In this document: positions 8,943 to 18,756 of the stretch, in pieces
Layout: every line of letters starts with the position of its first letter
Position numbering within the stretch: position 1 is the first letter of the stretch
DNA from: an uncultured archaeon
GTDB lineage: Archaea > Nanobdellota > Nanobdellia > Pacearchaeales > GW2011-AR1
Reading direction: 5' to 3'
NCBI GenBank assembly: GCA_902385655.1
Contig: CABMGO010000005.1
Coordinates: forward strand, 35,584-99,583
Length of the DNA: 64,000 nt
The notes under the pieces: model-generated
What the model was told of the DNA's origin: nothing
Seen by the model: only the letters and a program-made list of their open reading frames with translations
Databases searched by the model: none
Program-made: the position numbers and the translations under genes

Positions 8943-9908
8943 ATGGGCTCTTTAAAAAAACACATAGGATTTAAAGATAGAATTTTGAAATCTAAAAAAA
9001 TATTTATCATAGGTGTTGCGGGAGACTCAGGAAGTGGAAAAACAACATTCGTTAAAGGAATTCAAAATATGTTCGGCAGCGATATGGTTTGTAATTTTTC
9101 TTTAGACGATTATCATAGTTTAGACAGAGACGGTAGAGCAAAAAGAGGTATAACTGCATTAAATCCAGAAGCAAATAATTTAGAACAGCTATACCAAGAT
9201 CTAGTCAAACTAAAAAAAAGAGAATCAATAATGAAACCAGTTTACGAACATGCAACAGGAACATTTGGAAAACCAGTAAAGTTTGATCCAAAACCAATTA
9301 TAATTATCGAAGGCTTAATGCCATTTTATACTGACAAATTAAGAGAAGTTGTTGATTTCAAAATTTTTGTAGATCCAGAACGAAGTGTCAAAAGAAAATG
9401 GAAAATAAAAAGAGACGTAAAAGATAGAGGACACAAAATGGAAGAAGTAATGAAAGAAATTATCGCAAGAGAACCAGACTACAAAAAGTTTATCGACTTT
9501 GAAAAAATATATGCTGAAGTTGTCATAAAGATAAGACCGACAAAGTTCGCAGATGTTCTTGGTGAATCAGATAATGTTTCAATAAGACTTATACAAAGAT
9601 TGCTTGACATCCCTCTTGAAAATCTTCCACTAGGAATAGATCTAGCAAAACTTTTAGGAAAAACAAAAACAAGCTTCTCACTCGATTTTGAAGGCGGAGA
9701 CTACTATGGTTATGACGTCAGCAAAATAACTATTGATGGAACGATACCTGAAGAAGTCTTAGAAGAACTACAAGAAAGAATACTTGAATTTATTGGAAAC
9801 TCCTCGGGAAGTATATTCAGTTCAGAATGTAACACTGCTACAGACCTAACACAACTTTTAATCACCTGGAGATTTTTAGAAAAAATAGACAATATATTGA
9901 AAAACTAA
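8943..9908 (+). CDS. prk: Phosphoribulokinase
   Basis: GVAGDSGSGKTT, DDYHSLDRDGRAKRGITALNPEANN, IMKPVYEHATG, IIIIEGLMPFY, RDVKDRGH: PRK signature set, not just generic uridine kinase. Confidence 0.88.
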   Translation: MGSLKKHIGFKDRILKSKKIFIIGVAGDSGSGKTTFVKGIQNMFGSDMVCNFSLDDYHSLDRDGRAKRGITALNPEANNLEQLYQDLVKLKKRESIMKPVYEHATGTFGKPVKFDPKPIIIIEGLMPFYTDKLREVVDFKIFVDPERSVKRKWKIKRDVKDRGHKMEEVMKEIIAREPDYKKFIDFEKIYAEVVIKIRPTKFADVLGESDNVSIRLIQRLLDIPLENLPLGIDLAKLLGKTKTSFSLDFEGGDYYGYDVSKITIDGTIPEEVLEELQERILEFIGNSSGSIFSSECNTATDLTQLLITWRFLEKIDNILKN

Positions 9909-9919
9909 TTTTGAAATTC

Positions 9920-10369
9920 CTATTGAAAACCAGACCAACTAATTATCTGTTCAGCCAAGTCTCTTAAAGAATAAATTATCTTAACATCTGGACGAATTAA
10001 TTTTGTTTGAGTTAACACATCATTTTTTCTAGCATAACTCGGATCAAGACCGATAAATAATTTTTTATTTCCCATAGAAATTTTTCCAAGTTCATATAGA
10101 GTTATGGGACACAAAGTCTCTTTTGGAAACCAAAAAGAAACTGCATCTGCTTTATTCAAATGATTGAACTCCCAAGCAATCTGTTCTTCTTCAATATTGC
10201 TTATACTTAAATCAAAATTCTTTCTTCTAGGATTTAAAATAACTAGATCAGTATCCTTTAACAGATCAAGAAGTTCTAATTGCCAATCAACACAACCAGT
10301 TATTCCACCTGCTAAAAATAAAGATTTTTCTTTCCCAGAATATTCTTGAGGACATTCAATGTATCTCAT
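9920..10369 (-). CDS. Nucleoside 2-deoxyribosyltransferase-like protein
   Basis: SLFLAGGITGCVDWQ, ILNPRR, AVSFWFPKET, ITLYELG. Confidence 0.75.
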   Translation of the reverse strand: MRYIECPQEYSGKEKSLFLAGGITGCVDWQLELLDLLKDTDLVILNPRRKNFDLSISNIEEEQIAWEFNHLNKADAVSFWFPKETLCPITLYELGKISMGNKKLFIGLDPSYARKNDVLTQTKLIRPDVKIIYSLRDLAEQIISWSGFQ

Positions 10370-10935
10370 TTTAAATCAACATACAATTTATTTTCCCGAA
10401 TATACCTTTCAACTTCCACAGGAACTAAATCAGAAAGAATCTTTCCTTCAGCAATTCTTTGCCTAACTTCCGTAGAAGAAACTCCTTCGGAAAAATCAGA
10501 AATAACTTTCTCAACAACTAACCCGGGATTTTGCAAAACATAACCCGGCCTCTGAAAAACAATAAACTTTGCTTCTTTTTTCAAGTAATCAACACCATGC
10601 CATTTTTCCATTTGCAAAAATAAATCTGCTCCAACAACTAAGTAAAAATCATGAGAATACATTTCTCTTAAATCTCTTAGAGTCTGATAAGTATAACTAG
10701 TTCCTTCTTTCTTCAATTCAATATCACAAATTTTTATTTTCGGAAAATTTGCAATTGCTAAATTTATCATGCCTACCCTATATTTTTCATCAATAACATT
10801 TTTGCTTAGCGGATGAACTTTACAAGGCATAATCCAAACTTCATCGACAACCCTGTCATCAACCAATTTTTGTGCCATCTTTACATGAGCATTCTGAATT
10901 GGATTAAAACTTCCTCCAAAAATTCCGACTCTCAT
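10366..10935 (-). CDS. nadD: Nicotinate-nucleotide adenylyltransferase (bacterial NadD type)
   Basis: GIFGGSFNPIQNAHVKMAQ, VVGADLF, SSTEVRQRI; 4-nt overlaps with both neighbours. Confidence 0.88.
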   Translation of the reverse strand: MRVGIFGGSFNPIQNAHVKMAQKLVDDRVVDEVWIMPCKVHPLSKNVIDEKYRVGMINLAIANFPKIKICDIELKKEGTSYTYQTLRDLREMYSHDFYLVVGADLFLQMEKWHGVDYLKKEAKFIVFQRPGYVLQNPGLVVEKVISDFSEGVSSTEVRQRIAEGKILSDLVPVEVERYIRENKLYVDLK

Positions 10936-11744
10936 TTTCTGGCAGAAACCACAACTCGCAAAGGATATTCACTTCTTTGTATCTTCAAACGAGAATCTCT
11001 TGGAAAATCAAATTCAACCGTATCAATCGAAAACTTTCCTTCATGTCCTTTGTAAATAACTTCTATATCGCTACACAAGCCATGATTTAAAACTCCTTTA
11101 TTCTGAAGCAAAGTCCTGAATTCGAAATAACCAGCATCTCTTGAAAACTGTTTAAATGCCGAAGGCCAACCACTTGAACCAGTACCAGTCGCAATTATCA
11201 AACCAGAAGCACTTTGGTCTTCCTCTTTTCGATTACCACTAACCCAATCAAAATAATTAAGGGCATATTTTGCGAGCTTAGAAAACTTTAACTGCTCTCC
11301 AACACAAACCTCATTTAATGCTCGACCAATAAATTTTCCATCAAGAAATACATTTTGTCTATCCCAAAATTCAAGAGCATACTCATCATTTAAAAATTCA
11401 TTTAAAGCTTGCCCAAAGTCAGGTCTACACAAAGCACCCAAACTTCTTTGATCAGTTTTTAAATTCAATTGAGGAGTATCTTTGTTATAGAATGCAGTTG
11501 CAATTACAGTCCCATCACCCCCCGCAGAAATAACACAATCATATTGAGAAACCAAATCTTCAGAAAGCTCATCTCGAGTTACAACAGCAAAATCTTGTTT
11601 AGATTTACGTAATGACTTTCCAATCTCTAAAACAGTATTATCATGAACCGCAGAACTTTCTTGTATTAACTGACTTGGATGTTTACCTTTATAATAAAAT
11701 TCATTTGCAGACATCTTTCTTACCACAAGTATTTTTTTCCTCAT
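10932..11744 (-). CDS. nadK: NAD kinase
   Basis: SAGGDGTVI, NEVCVGE, GLIIATGTGSSGW. Confidence 0.87.
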   Translation of the reverse strand: MRKKILVVRKMSANEFYYKGKHPSQLIQESSAVHDNTVLEIGKSLRKSKQDFAVVTRDELSEDLVSQYDCVISAGGDGTVIATAFYNKDTPQLNLKTDQRSLGALCRPDFGQALNEFLNDEYALEFWDRQNVFLDGKFIGRALNEVCVGEQLKFSKLAKYALNYFDWVSGNRKEEDQSASGLIIATGTGSSGWPSAFKQFSRDAGYFEFRTLLQNKGVLNHGLCSDIEVIYKGHEGKFSIDTVEFDFPRDSRLKIQRSEYPLRVVVSARK

Positions 11745-12298
11745 TTTGCCTCCCCAAGTCTTCTCAACTTTTCATACATAACTAAATAAGCAGTTTTAGA
11801 GCCCTCTATTTCATTACTCATTACTTTTTGATACAAATCGTCAAAAGACATTTTCACAACATTAATTCTTTCAGTATCTTCTAGTCTCTGTCCAACTTGC
11901 TTACCTTTTCCATGTGCTAAAAATAAGTAAACTTTTTCAGTATCATGGCCATCAGTAGAAATAAGTCTTCCTAATGAAGTCACTTGATTTTTTTTAATTC
12001 TTATTCCACACTCTTCTTCCAAACCTTCGACCATTACTTCAAGTGGAGTCTTTCCTGGCTTGTCCAAAGTTTCAGCAGGCAAAGCCAAAACTTTTTCAGC
12101 AACTGCAGGCCTATACTGTTGAGTAAGATAAGTCATATCATTCTCATCGATATAAAGCATAACTGCCGCATCTTTTGAGACAACAACATCATAATTCTTA
12201 CCACGATAAGGTCGTTTAACTAAAGTCAAGTGTCCTTTGTAAACTACTTCGTCAGTTTTTCTTACTCTTCCAGTTTGTCCGATTATTTCTTTAGTCAT
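11741..12298 (-). CDS. Nudix/ADP-ribose pyrophosphatase-fold protein with degenerate Nudix box
   Basis: ADPRase-like fold region; box reads GKTPLEVMVEGLEEECGI (RE of REUxEExG replaced by EG). Confidence 0.75.
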   Translation of the reverse strand: MTKEIIGQTGRVRKTDEVVYKGHLTLVKRPYRGKNYDVVVSKDAAVMLYIDENDMTYLTQQYRPAVAEKVLALPAETLDKPGKTPLEVMVEGLEEECGIRIKKNQVTSLGRLISTDGHDTEKVYLFLAHGKGKQVGQRLEDTERINVVKMSFDDLYQKVMSNEIEGSKTAYLVMYEKLRRLGEAK

Positions 12299-13496
12299 TT
12301 TCTATTGCCCCCTGTACAATTTGTTTTGATCTGCTAACAACCTCGTTGGAATCTCCAGTAATTACAAACTCTCCGATATCATCAGAATATTTTTTAATCC
12401 TAACATGGCCCGCATCTTTTTTCCAAACTAATGCACTATCTGCATGAACTGATAAATTATCCAATCCTTCATTAAGTAATTCTGTTCTCTCATTTCCAGT
12501 TATTTGAGGACAAACCAATCCAAGCCAAAAAAGGTTACGATTATCTGAATAGTAAAGAGTGTCCATTTCAGTTTTTGTGTCAGCAATCAATTTAGTTCTT
12601 AAATACATTTCCAAATTGTTACGATACGAGAAGGCATGAGGTCTTGCCTCTAACAACTTTGGCAAATCCATTGTAAAAACTCTCCCAAAGTATTTAGACT
12701 CAAGAGTTAACGGAAATTCGTGACTAACTTTTTTGTCCAAAACACGAACTCCAAATCTATACTCAGTATGTATATCTTCAAATTCATCAAGAGTTCTCAA
12801 AGTCATATTTGCAGTATGCCCATAGCGAACAGATTTAACAAGATCATATATTTCTCTAAAGGTTCTAACTGCTGAGTTTTCTTTATACATTTTAGTTTCA
12901 TCCAAAAGAACTCCGCCAGATTTTATTTCTTCCAAGATTTCTTTGCATCCTTCTGGTCTTAATTCCCCATCGGTTTGAAGTCCAAATTCCACTAAAACTG
13001 AAGGTATATTCAACTGACTAATGGCATAAAGAGCAGTAAAATCCATTAAAGGAGACAAAATTGTTAGATCCTTATTTCCTCTTGCCAAAATGTCTCCGCC
13101 TACATCAACCGCAACAACTCCGTCGTAATTATTTTGCGCAATCAAAGAATTAAGTTGACTAATTAACCTTGAAGTCCCATATCTCCCACTCAGATTATAA
13201 ACATTTAAAGAAAATCCTCTAGCTTGCAAAATTGAAGGTAATTTAGAATCTACAAAGGAAATTTCTTTTGGATCTTTTGATTCAATAAATCTGTGCGTGT
13301 CTTCTGAAACAATATTTACCGAATCCTCCAGTTTCCCATTATAAACATGAAAAGCTCCTGGACTGCACATTCCTGCTAAATCTGCATAAACTCCTTGTCT
13401 TCGCAAATCATCCAAAACAAGAGTCGCACTAACAATATCATTTCCCCCACCAGTACCAAGTACTAGCGGTCTTTTAAAAGGAATATTTTCTAACAT
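12291..13496 (-). CDS. DUF1152 family protein
   Basis: PLVLGTGGGNDIVSATLVLDDLRRQG; GVVAVDVGGDILARG. Confidence 0.8.
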   Translation of the reverse strand: MLENIPFKRPLVLGTGGGNDIVSATLVLDDLRRQGVYADLAGMCSPGAFHVYNGKLEDSVNIVSEDTHRFIESKDPKEISFVDSKLPSILQARGFSLNVYNLSGRYGTSRLISQLNSLIAQNNYDGVVAVDVGGDILARGNKDLTILSPLMDFTALYAISQLNIPSVLVEFGLQTDGELRPEGCKEILEEIKSGGVLLDETKMYKENSAVRTFREIYDLVKSVRYGHTANMTLRTLDEFEDIHTEYRFGVRVLDKKVSHEFPLTLESKYFGRVFTMDLPKLLEARPHAFSYRNNLEMYLRTKLIADTKTEMDTLYYSDNRNLFWLGLVCPQITGNERTELLNEGLDNLSVHADSALVWKKDAGHVRIKKYSDDIGEFVITGDSNEVVSRSKQIVQGAIEND

Positions 13497-15493
13497 CGTG
13501 GTGTGTACTCCTTTATGTTTTCTAGAATGAATCTTTTTAGTTCTTCTTCTTTTGTAGTTTTCTCAAAAGGTAGCATGCTTTCTCTTATATCATAGCCATA
13601 GCTAGACTTACTAGTAATTATAATCGGCGGAGCCTGAACTCTCTTGAAAACATTTTTCTGAACAAGAGGAAAAAACCATCCCAAATCCTTTAGAAATTCT
13701 TCAGAATTTGTAACTCCCCAACGTTTCATTAAATCAAGACCCACATTTTCTCCAGTAATTGGAAAGAGATATTCATCTAATTTTTTATGTAAAACTCCAT
13801 CAATAAACCATTGCATTACAACAGAAGGAGATTTCTTTTGATAATCTGTAACAGCATCAAGAAGAGCACAGTGATAAACGAATTTCATAGGATCAATCTG
13901 TTTCTCTTTCAATTCTGCGCTAGGCTGTATTTGTTCTTCTCCAAATCTCCAAAGTTTGTCTGGAAGTAGAACATTTGGAATAACTTCTTTTTGAAATATT
14001 TCTTTATTTAAGAATTTTGCAAGTTCAACCACTTCAATTTTAGTCAAATCAGCTATCGGTGCAATTGCTCCACCAACATCCCCGTAAAGAGTAGCGTAAC
14101 CTAAAGCAGTTTCCAATTTATTTCCATTATTAGTAAAAATAGCCCCATACTTACTAGCCAAATTAGACAGTAGAGAAGTGCCTCTTATTTTCGCCTGAAC
14201 ATTTTCTATATTCAAAACAGAAAGTTTTTTCCCAGTCCCGTCTAAATCTGCACTATCTAAAACTTCTTCGTTCAGCTCTGCCATCGATTGAATAGGTACA
14301 ACGCTATATTTTATTCCAAGTTTATCTGCAACAAATTTCGCAGCACTTTTTGTTTTGTCAGAATTATATTTTGTAGGCATATTCACACTAAATACATTCT
14401 GCTTTCCAAACGCAATTACACAAAGAGAAGCAACCAACGCACTATCGATTCCTCCAGAAAGACCAATAACTACTTTCGGATCTGCAACAGCACCAGTTAT
14501 ATCTTTCAAATATTTGAGACCTTCTATAATCGCTAAATATTTTTGCGCAATTTTTGTATTTTCATTTCGGAATTTGTTCTCGAATTTCTGATTAGTTTCA
14601 AATAAAATTAATTCTTGTTTGTATGCTTCTTTCGCAAATAATATTGGCTGACCATTATTATCATAAATAGTTGAACCTCCATCAAATGTAACTATATTTT
14701 TCCCATTATTTTGAACACCGGTACAATTCACATAAAAGAACGGCACAAAACTTTCTCCAGTTTCTTTCTTCAAAAATAAAACTCGTTTATCTCGAGCTTT
14801 ATTTTTACCAAAAGTCCAAGGAGAAGAAGAAAGATTACAAATAGTTTCAGCACCATTCTCAATTAAAATCTTAGTTATATTAAGTGCATTCAAGTTTTCT
14901 CTGTATTCTTCACACCAAAGATCTTCACAAAGTTCAACACCAACATATTCCTCTTTTCCATCTAAGTTCAATAAAAATGGTTGAACAATTTCTTTCAAAT
15001 CAACATTAAAGTCTCGTGCAATATCTTTCAATGAGAAAAAGTATCTTTCATCATCAAAAATTCTATAATTTGGTAAAAGTAATTTTGGTTGGATTCCTTC
15101 AGGTAAGATTTTATTTTCCACTTTTCTTTTTGCAGGTTTCCCATTTTCAAAAACATAGACAGCATTATACTTTCTACTTCTTCCATCCTTATTAGGATGA
15201 ATTTCCTTGTCTCCATTTCGTAAATTGATTTCATTATCGACAAAAATATTCCCATAAGCAATTGCAATTCCTTCGCTAGCCTTTCTAAGCATTTCATTAA
15301 AACTCATCAAGTATTCACAGTATTCATCATCAAGCCATTTATCCCCCAGCAAATAACCACCAACACACATTTCTGGAAAAACAATTAACTGAACTCCATT
15401 ATTCTTTGCTTCGCTAATCATACTAAGCATATTTTCTACATTCCTTTTTGGCATTCCAGGAACAACCTTCATTTGAGCAAGTGCTACTCTCAT
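13490..15493 (-). CDS. nadE: Glutamine-dependent NAD+ synthetase (nitrilase + synthetase domains)
   Basis: MRVALAQMKVVPG...IVFPEMCVGGY, VELCEDLW; IGLSGGIDSALVA; start at MRVALAQ gives ATGA overlap with upstream gene. Confidence 0.92.
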   Translation of the reverse strand: MRVALAQMKVVPGMPKRNVENMLSMISEAKNNGVQLIVFPEMCVGGYLLGDKWLDDEYCEYLMSFNEMLRKASEGIAIAYGNIFVDNEINLRNGDKEIHPNKDGRSRKYNAVYVFENGKPAKRKVENKILPEGIQPKLLLPNYRIFDDERYFFSLKDIARDFNVDLKEIVQPFLLNLDGKEEYVGVELCEDLWCEEYRENLNALNITKILIENGAETICNLSSSPWTFGKNKARDKRVLFLKKETGESFVPFFYVNCTGVQNNGKNIVTFDGGSTIYDNNGQPILFAKEAYKQELILFETNQKFENKFRNENTKIAQKYLAIIEGLKYLKDITGAVADPKVVIGLSGGIDSALVASLCVIAFGKQNVFSVNMPTKYNSDKTKSAAKFVADKLGIKYSVVPIQSMAELNEEVLDSADLDGTGKKLSVLNIENVQAKIRGTSLLSNLASKYGAIFTNNGNKLETALGYATLYGDVGGAIAPIADLTKIEVVELAKFLNKEIFQKEVIPNVLLPDKLWRFGEEQIQPSAELKEKQIDPMKFVYHCALLDAVTDYQKKSPSVVMQWFIDGVLHKKLDEYLFPITGENVGLDLMKRWGVTNSEEFLKDLGWFFPLVQKNVFKRVQAPPIIITSKSSYGYDIRESMLPFEKTTKEEELKRFILENIKEYTPRC

Positions 15494-16362
15494 ACCAATA
15501 CCGCCCCCGCATAACGCCAATCGTATCTTAGATGCCCGTCTGGGAAAAAGATTAGTTGCCTTAAATCCTCAGAAAATGGTTTATGAGCCATACAATCAGT
15601 CATGCACACATTTTGACCATCAAAGTCATAAACTACTCCTCCAAAATCTAAAGTTCTAAGTCTTACTGCATTTTTCTCTAAATTTCTTTGAATGTCCTTT
15701 TCAGTTTTTTTCGGAAGAAGTAAATTTTTTGTGTTTTCGGCAATAGATTTATTTTCAGGATTATCAATAATCTCTACAGGTTTAAGAGTTAACTGCTCCA
15801 CTTTATTTCTTTTGCAAAATTTTATCATTTTTTTGACCTCAACTATCGAATCAATGTAGTTTTTAAGCATAATACAATTTAATCTTACCGAAAATCCGAT
15901 AGTATGAAGATTTTCTATCAATTTAACTAAATCAAAATATTTTCCAAAGGGAGTATAAATTTCTCTGTTCCTTTCATCTCTGTAATGAACTATGGAAATT
16001 ACAAAAGTATTCAGCCCAAGCTCTCTCCATAATTTTAATCTTTTGATATTCGATTCAAAATCGTTTCCTAACACTAATGCATTGGTCTGGAGCTCGATCA
16101 AAGGAAAATTGTATTTTTGTAAAACTTCTAAAAACTGAGTTATTTCTTCAGGATAAAGCAATGGCTCTCCTTTTCCAGTTATTAAAACAGTATTAACTAA
16201 ACTAACTTTTGCAAGTAAACATGCTTTCTTAAAATTTACCCAATTAATTTTGGGCATATCTGAATTTATCCCATTCTTCGGAGTCATTTTAGATATGCAG
16301 AAAGGACAATTTGCATTACAACTAGTATTTCCTGCCAGTATATTGAATGTTTGTATTTTCAT
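15490..16362 (-). CDS. Radical SAM protein in NAD operon
   Basis: CNANCPFC (CxxxCxxC), ITGKGEPLLYPEEI. Confidence 0.88.
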   Translation of the reverse strand: MKIQTFNILAGNTSCNANCPFCISKMTPKNGINSDMPKINWVNFKKACLLAKVSLVNTVLITGKGEPLLYPEEITQFLEVLQKYNFPLIELQTNALVLGNDFESNIKRLKLWRELGLNTFVISIVHYRDERNREIYTPFGKYFDLVKLIENLHTIGFSVRLNCIMLKNYIDSIVEVKKMIKFCKRNKVEQLTLKPVEIIDNPENKSIAENTKNLLLPKKTEKDIQRNLEKNAVRLRTLDFGGVVYDFDGQNVCMTDCMAHKPFSEDLRQLIFFPDGHLRYDWRYAGAVLV

Positions 16363-16363
16363 C

Positions 16364-17635
16364 TTAATATTTACATTCCTCCGCAGCATATTTAGTTTCA
16401 TCATACTCAAATATCATCTTGAATCTTACAACATCTTCTGGTTTTCCGATACTCTTCGCAGGATTATCGCTAAGCTTGACAGTGCCGTGACCATTAGCCT
16501 CAACAGCTTTCACAACTAAAGATAAAGGATCAAGCCCAAGATCGTTAGATCCGTTTGTTCCCCATCCAGGAACAGTAGGTATTCTCCAATAAAATCTATT
16601 ATGCAAACCAACCATTCTTGGAACATCTAATCCATCACTTGGAACGAATAATTTTGTTTTAGGATCAATTTGTTTTTCCTCATAAAAATTAATTTGCTTA
16701 GTAGCAAAATTTCCAGGATTTCCCGAGTCCTGTCTAAGTCCAACCCAGTCTCTTGCCTGTTGATCCGTCATATCTCTAAAAAAGAAATCAGACCCGTACG
16801 TATCAGTAAGTGCGACAGACAAGCCCTTTCCATATTCATCCCACCATTCTTGCAAAACTTGATTGTGCGAAGCTCTGATCGCATCATCATTTTCATGCAT
16901 TATTCCAGACATGATCATAAAAGTTTCATGTGCCATAGTTCCTTTTGGTTGAAGACCATACTTCATCGCCAAATGAACATTAGAAGTTCCTATCATCTGA
17001 TTAAATTCCAATTTATTTTTCAACTCAGAAACTTCATGATCTTGCCAGTCTCGGCTAAATCTTCTTCTTGTTCCGAATTCCATAAATCTTAGTCCAGGAT
17101 TTGCATTGAACAAAACAAGTTTTTCTTCAAGTCTTCTCTGACCTTCGTTGTAAACCTCATCTCTTTGTGCAGGAGTCATCTTGTTAGTTAATGCTTGATA
17201 ATAAAGTTCATTCATAACAGAAAGCGCAAGAGTTTCCCAATAAATTGATCTGGCCCATGGACCTTCAAATTCTAAATTAAACTGTCCGTTTTGTTTTTCA
17301 AGTTTGTATCCGGTCATTTGAAAATTTTTTAAGAATTCCAAATAATCTTGTTTGAACAAAGGAGCACCGTTATTTTGTAAAGTTCCAAGATAAGCTAGCT
17401 CTGTTTCATTAGGTCTCAAAGTTTGAATGTGATCCAACTCTCTTCGTAAATCTCTTTCATCGACTACATCTGCCATTCTAACTTTTTTAGTTCTATTAGT
17501 AAAGGCATATTTTACTGGAACAGTTGCATATCGGTGAAATGCAAACTGCCCCATAGTAAGTTTGTAATGATCCAAATCCAAAAAAGATTGAATTATTGGT
17601 TCTTCTCTTCTCGTTTCAAATTGTTTTGTTCTCAT
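16364..17635 (-). CDS. pncB: Nicotinate phosphoribosyltransferase
   Basis: SFLDLDHYKLTMGQFAFH, EFGTRRRFSR, GTSNVHLA, GLRQDSGNPG, VKLSDNPAKSIG. Confidence 0.92.
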   Translation of the reverse strand: MRTKQFETRREEPIIQSFLDLDHYKLTMGQFAFHRYATVPVKYAFTNRTKKVRMADVVDERDLRRELDHIQTLRPNETELAYLGTLQNNGAPLFKQDYLEFLKNFQMTGYKLEKQNGQFNLEFEGPWARSIYWETLALSVMNELYYQALTNKMTPAQRDEVYNEGQRRLEEKLVLFNANPGLRFMEFGTRRRFSRDWQDHEVSELKNKLEFNQMIGTSNVHLAMKYGLQPKGTMAHETFMIMSGIMHENDDAIRASHNQVLQEWWDEYGKGLSVALTDTYGSDFFFRDMTDQQARDWVGLRQDSGNPGNFATKQINFYEEKQIDPKTKLFVPSDGLDVPRMVGLHNRFYWRIPTVPGWGTNGSNDLGLDPLSLVVKAVEANGHGTVKLSDNPAKSIGKPEDVVRFKMIFEYDETKYAAEECKY

Positions 17636-17701
17636 TTTCTGTTTTGTTTTTTTATTTTGTTTTTTTTCTGGCTGAAAAATCAAAGCCAGAGATTAAAAAA
17701 T

Positions 17702-18445
17702 TTAATTTAGTTTGCCCTCCAGTACATCTTTAGTTGTTACAAGTTTTGCACCAGACTTTACCATTTCTTCAAGAGCCTTATTACCAAATTCATTATCGAT
17801 TTGGCCCTGAAAATCAATGTTTACAGCTTCGATAGCATCGGCAACAACATAAATCTCAAGTTGTTTCTTGTATCTGTCTCTGCCTGCAACCATTGCCAAC
17901 ACTGCTGCCTTAACACAATAATCAGTTGCAAATCCATCCACGACTACTTTTTTCAAACCCATAGCCATCATTCTTCTGAATGCAGTATCAAAGTTTGGAT
18001 TTGTAGCTACATCGTAAGATTGTTTTTCAAAAACTAATTGCATTCCTTGATCAATTGCATCTAAATAAGCAGTCATCTCTGCAGTATTGTAGATCTTAAC
18101 ACCCATCAAAGGACCATCCTTAGATCTGATGTAAACATCTTTTTGAGGCTCTAATTCAGGCAATCTTAATTGTCCTTTTGTTCCATTCATACAATGATCT
18201 TCGAATACTCCGCCTTGATTTCGGATCAACTCAGCATCTTCGTAGAAATGCCTGTCCACAGAACCAAGAACAGCCCAGCCATTATTTTCTGCATGACCAT
18301 GTAATGCGAAGATATTTGGGAGTCTTTCCTCAGCACCATATGGCAAAGCTCTTTTTGGCTTATTTGCTCTAACAAATAATGCACCACTTCTCAAACTGAA
18401 ATCATTCTGGATGTCAGTCTCGTACAAAGCTACTTCTTTATTCAT
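17702..18445 (-). CDS. pncA: Nicotinamidase / isochorismatase-like hydrolase
   Basis: ETDIQNDF, VDGFATDYCVKAAVLA; start behind CAGGAGGAAAAA. Confidence 0.86.
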   Translation of the reverse strand: MNKEVALYETDIQNDFSLRSGALFVRANKPKRALPYGAEERLPNIFALHGHAENNGWAVLGSVDRHFYEDAELIRNQGGVFEDHCMNGTKGQLRLPELEPQKDVYIRSKDGPLMGVKIYNTAEMTAYLDAIDQGMQLVFEKQSYDVATNPNFDTAFRRMMAMGLKKVVVDGFATDYCVKAAVLAMVAGRDRYKKQLEIYVVADAIEAVNIDFQGQIDNEFGNKALEEMVKSGAKLVTTKDVLEGKLN

Positions 18446-18471
18446 TTTTTCCTCCTGTTGAAATTTAGTTA

Positions 18472-18756
18472 CTATCTTGAATTCCATCCAACCCTCCTCT
18501 GAGTAAATCTTACAAAGTCTCCATCACGCTGATCACATTCATATTTAACAGTCCAACCAGCTTCCTCATATTTTCTTTGAATTAACTGATAAACAGGATC
18601 ACTAGAAGAAACATCTAAATCTATGCAAACACCACAAGAATCTCCAACCACATAATCATCCATTAGAGCACGGTCTATTTTTTTCTCCAAAGCCTTAAAG
18701 CTTGCCCGAGCTTCCACTAAAGCTTTTTCATGCACTTGTTGAGGTGTAATTACCAT
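18472..18756 (-). CDS. Hypothetical protein, second gene of NAD operon
   Basis: 94 aa; start overlaps stop of upstream small ORF. Confidence 0.65.
   Translation of the reverse strand: MVITPQQVHEKALVEARASFKALEKKIDRALMDDYVVGDSCGVCIDLDVSSSDPVYQLIQRKYEEAGWTVKYECDQRDGDFVRFTQRRVGWNSR

Noticed and set aside
14288-14591. Plus-strand ORFs inside nadE
   Set aside because: Overlapping antisense frames in AT-rich coding DNA.
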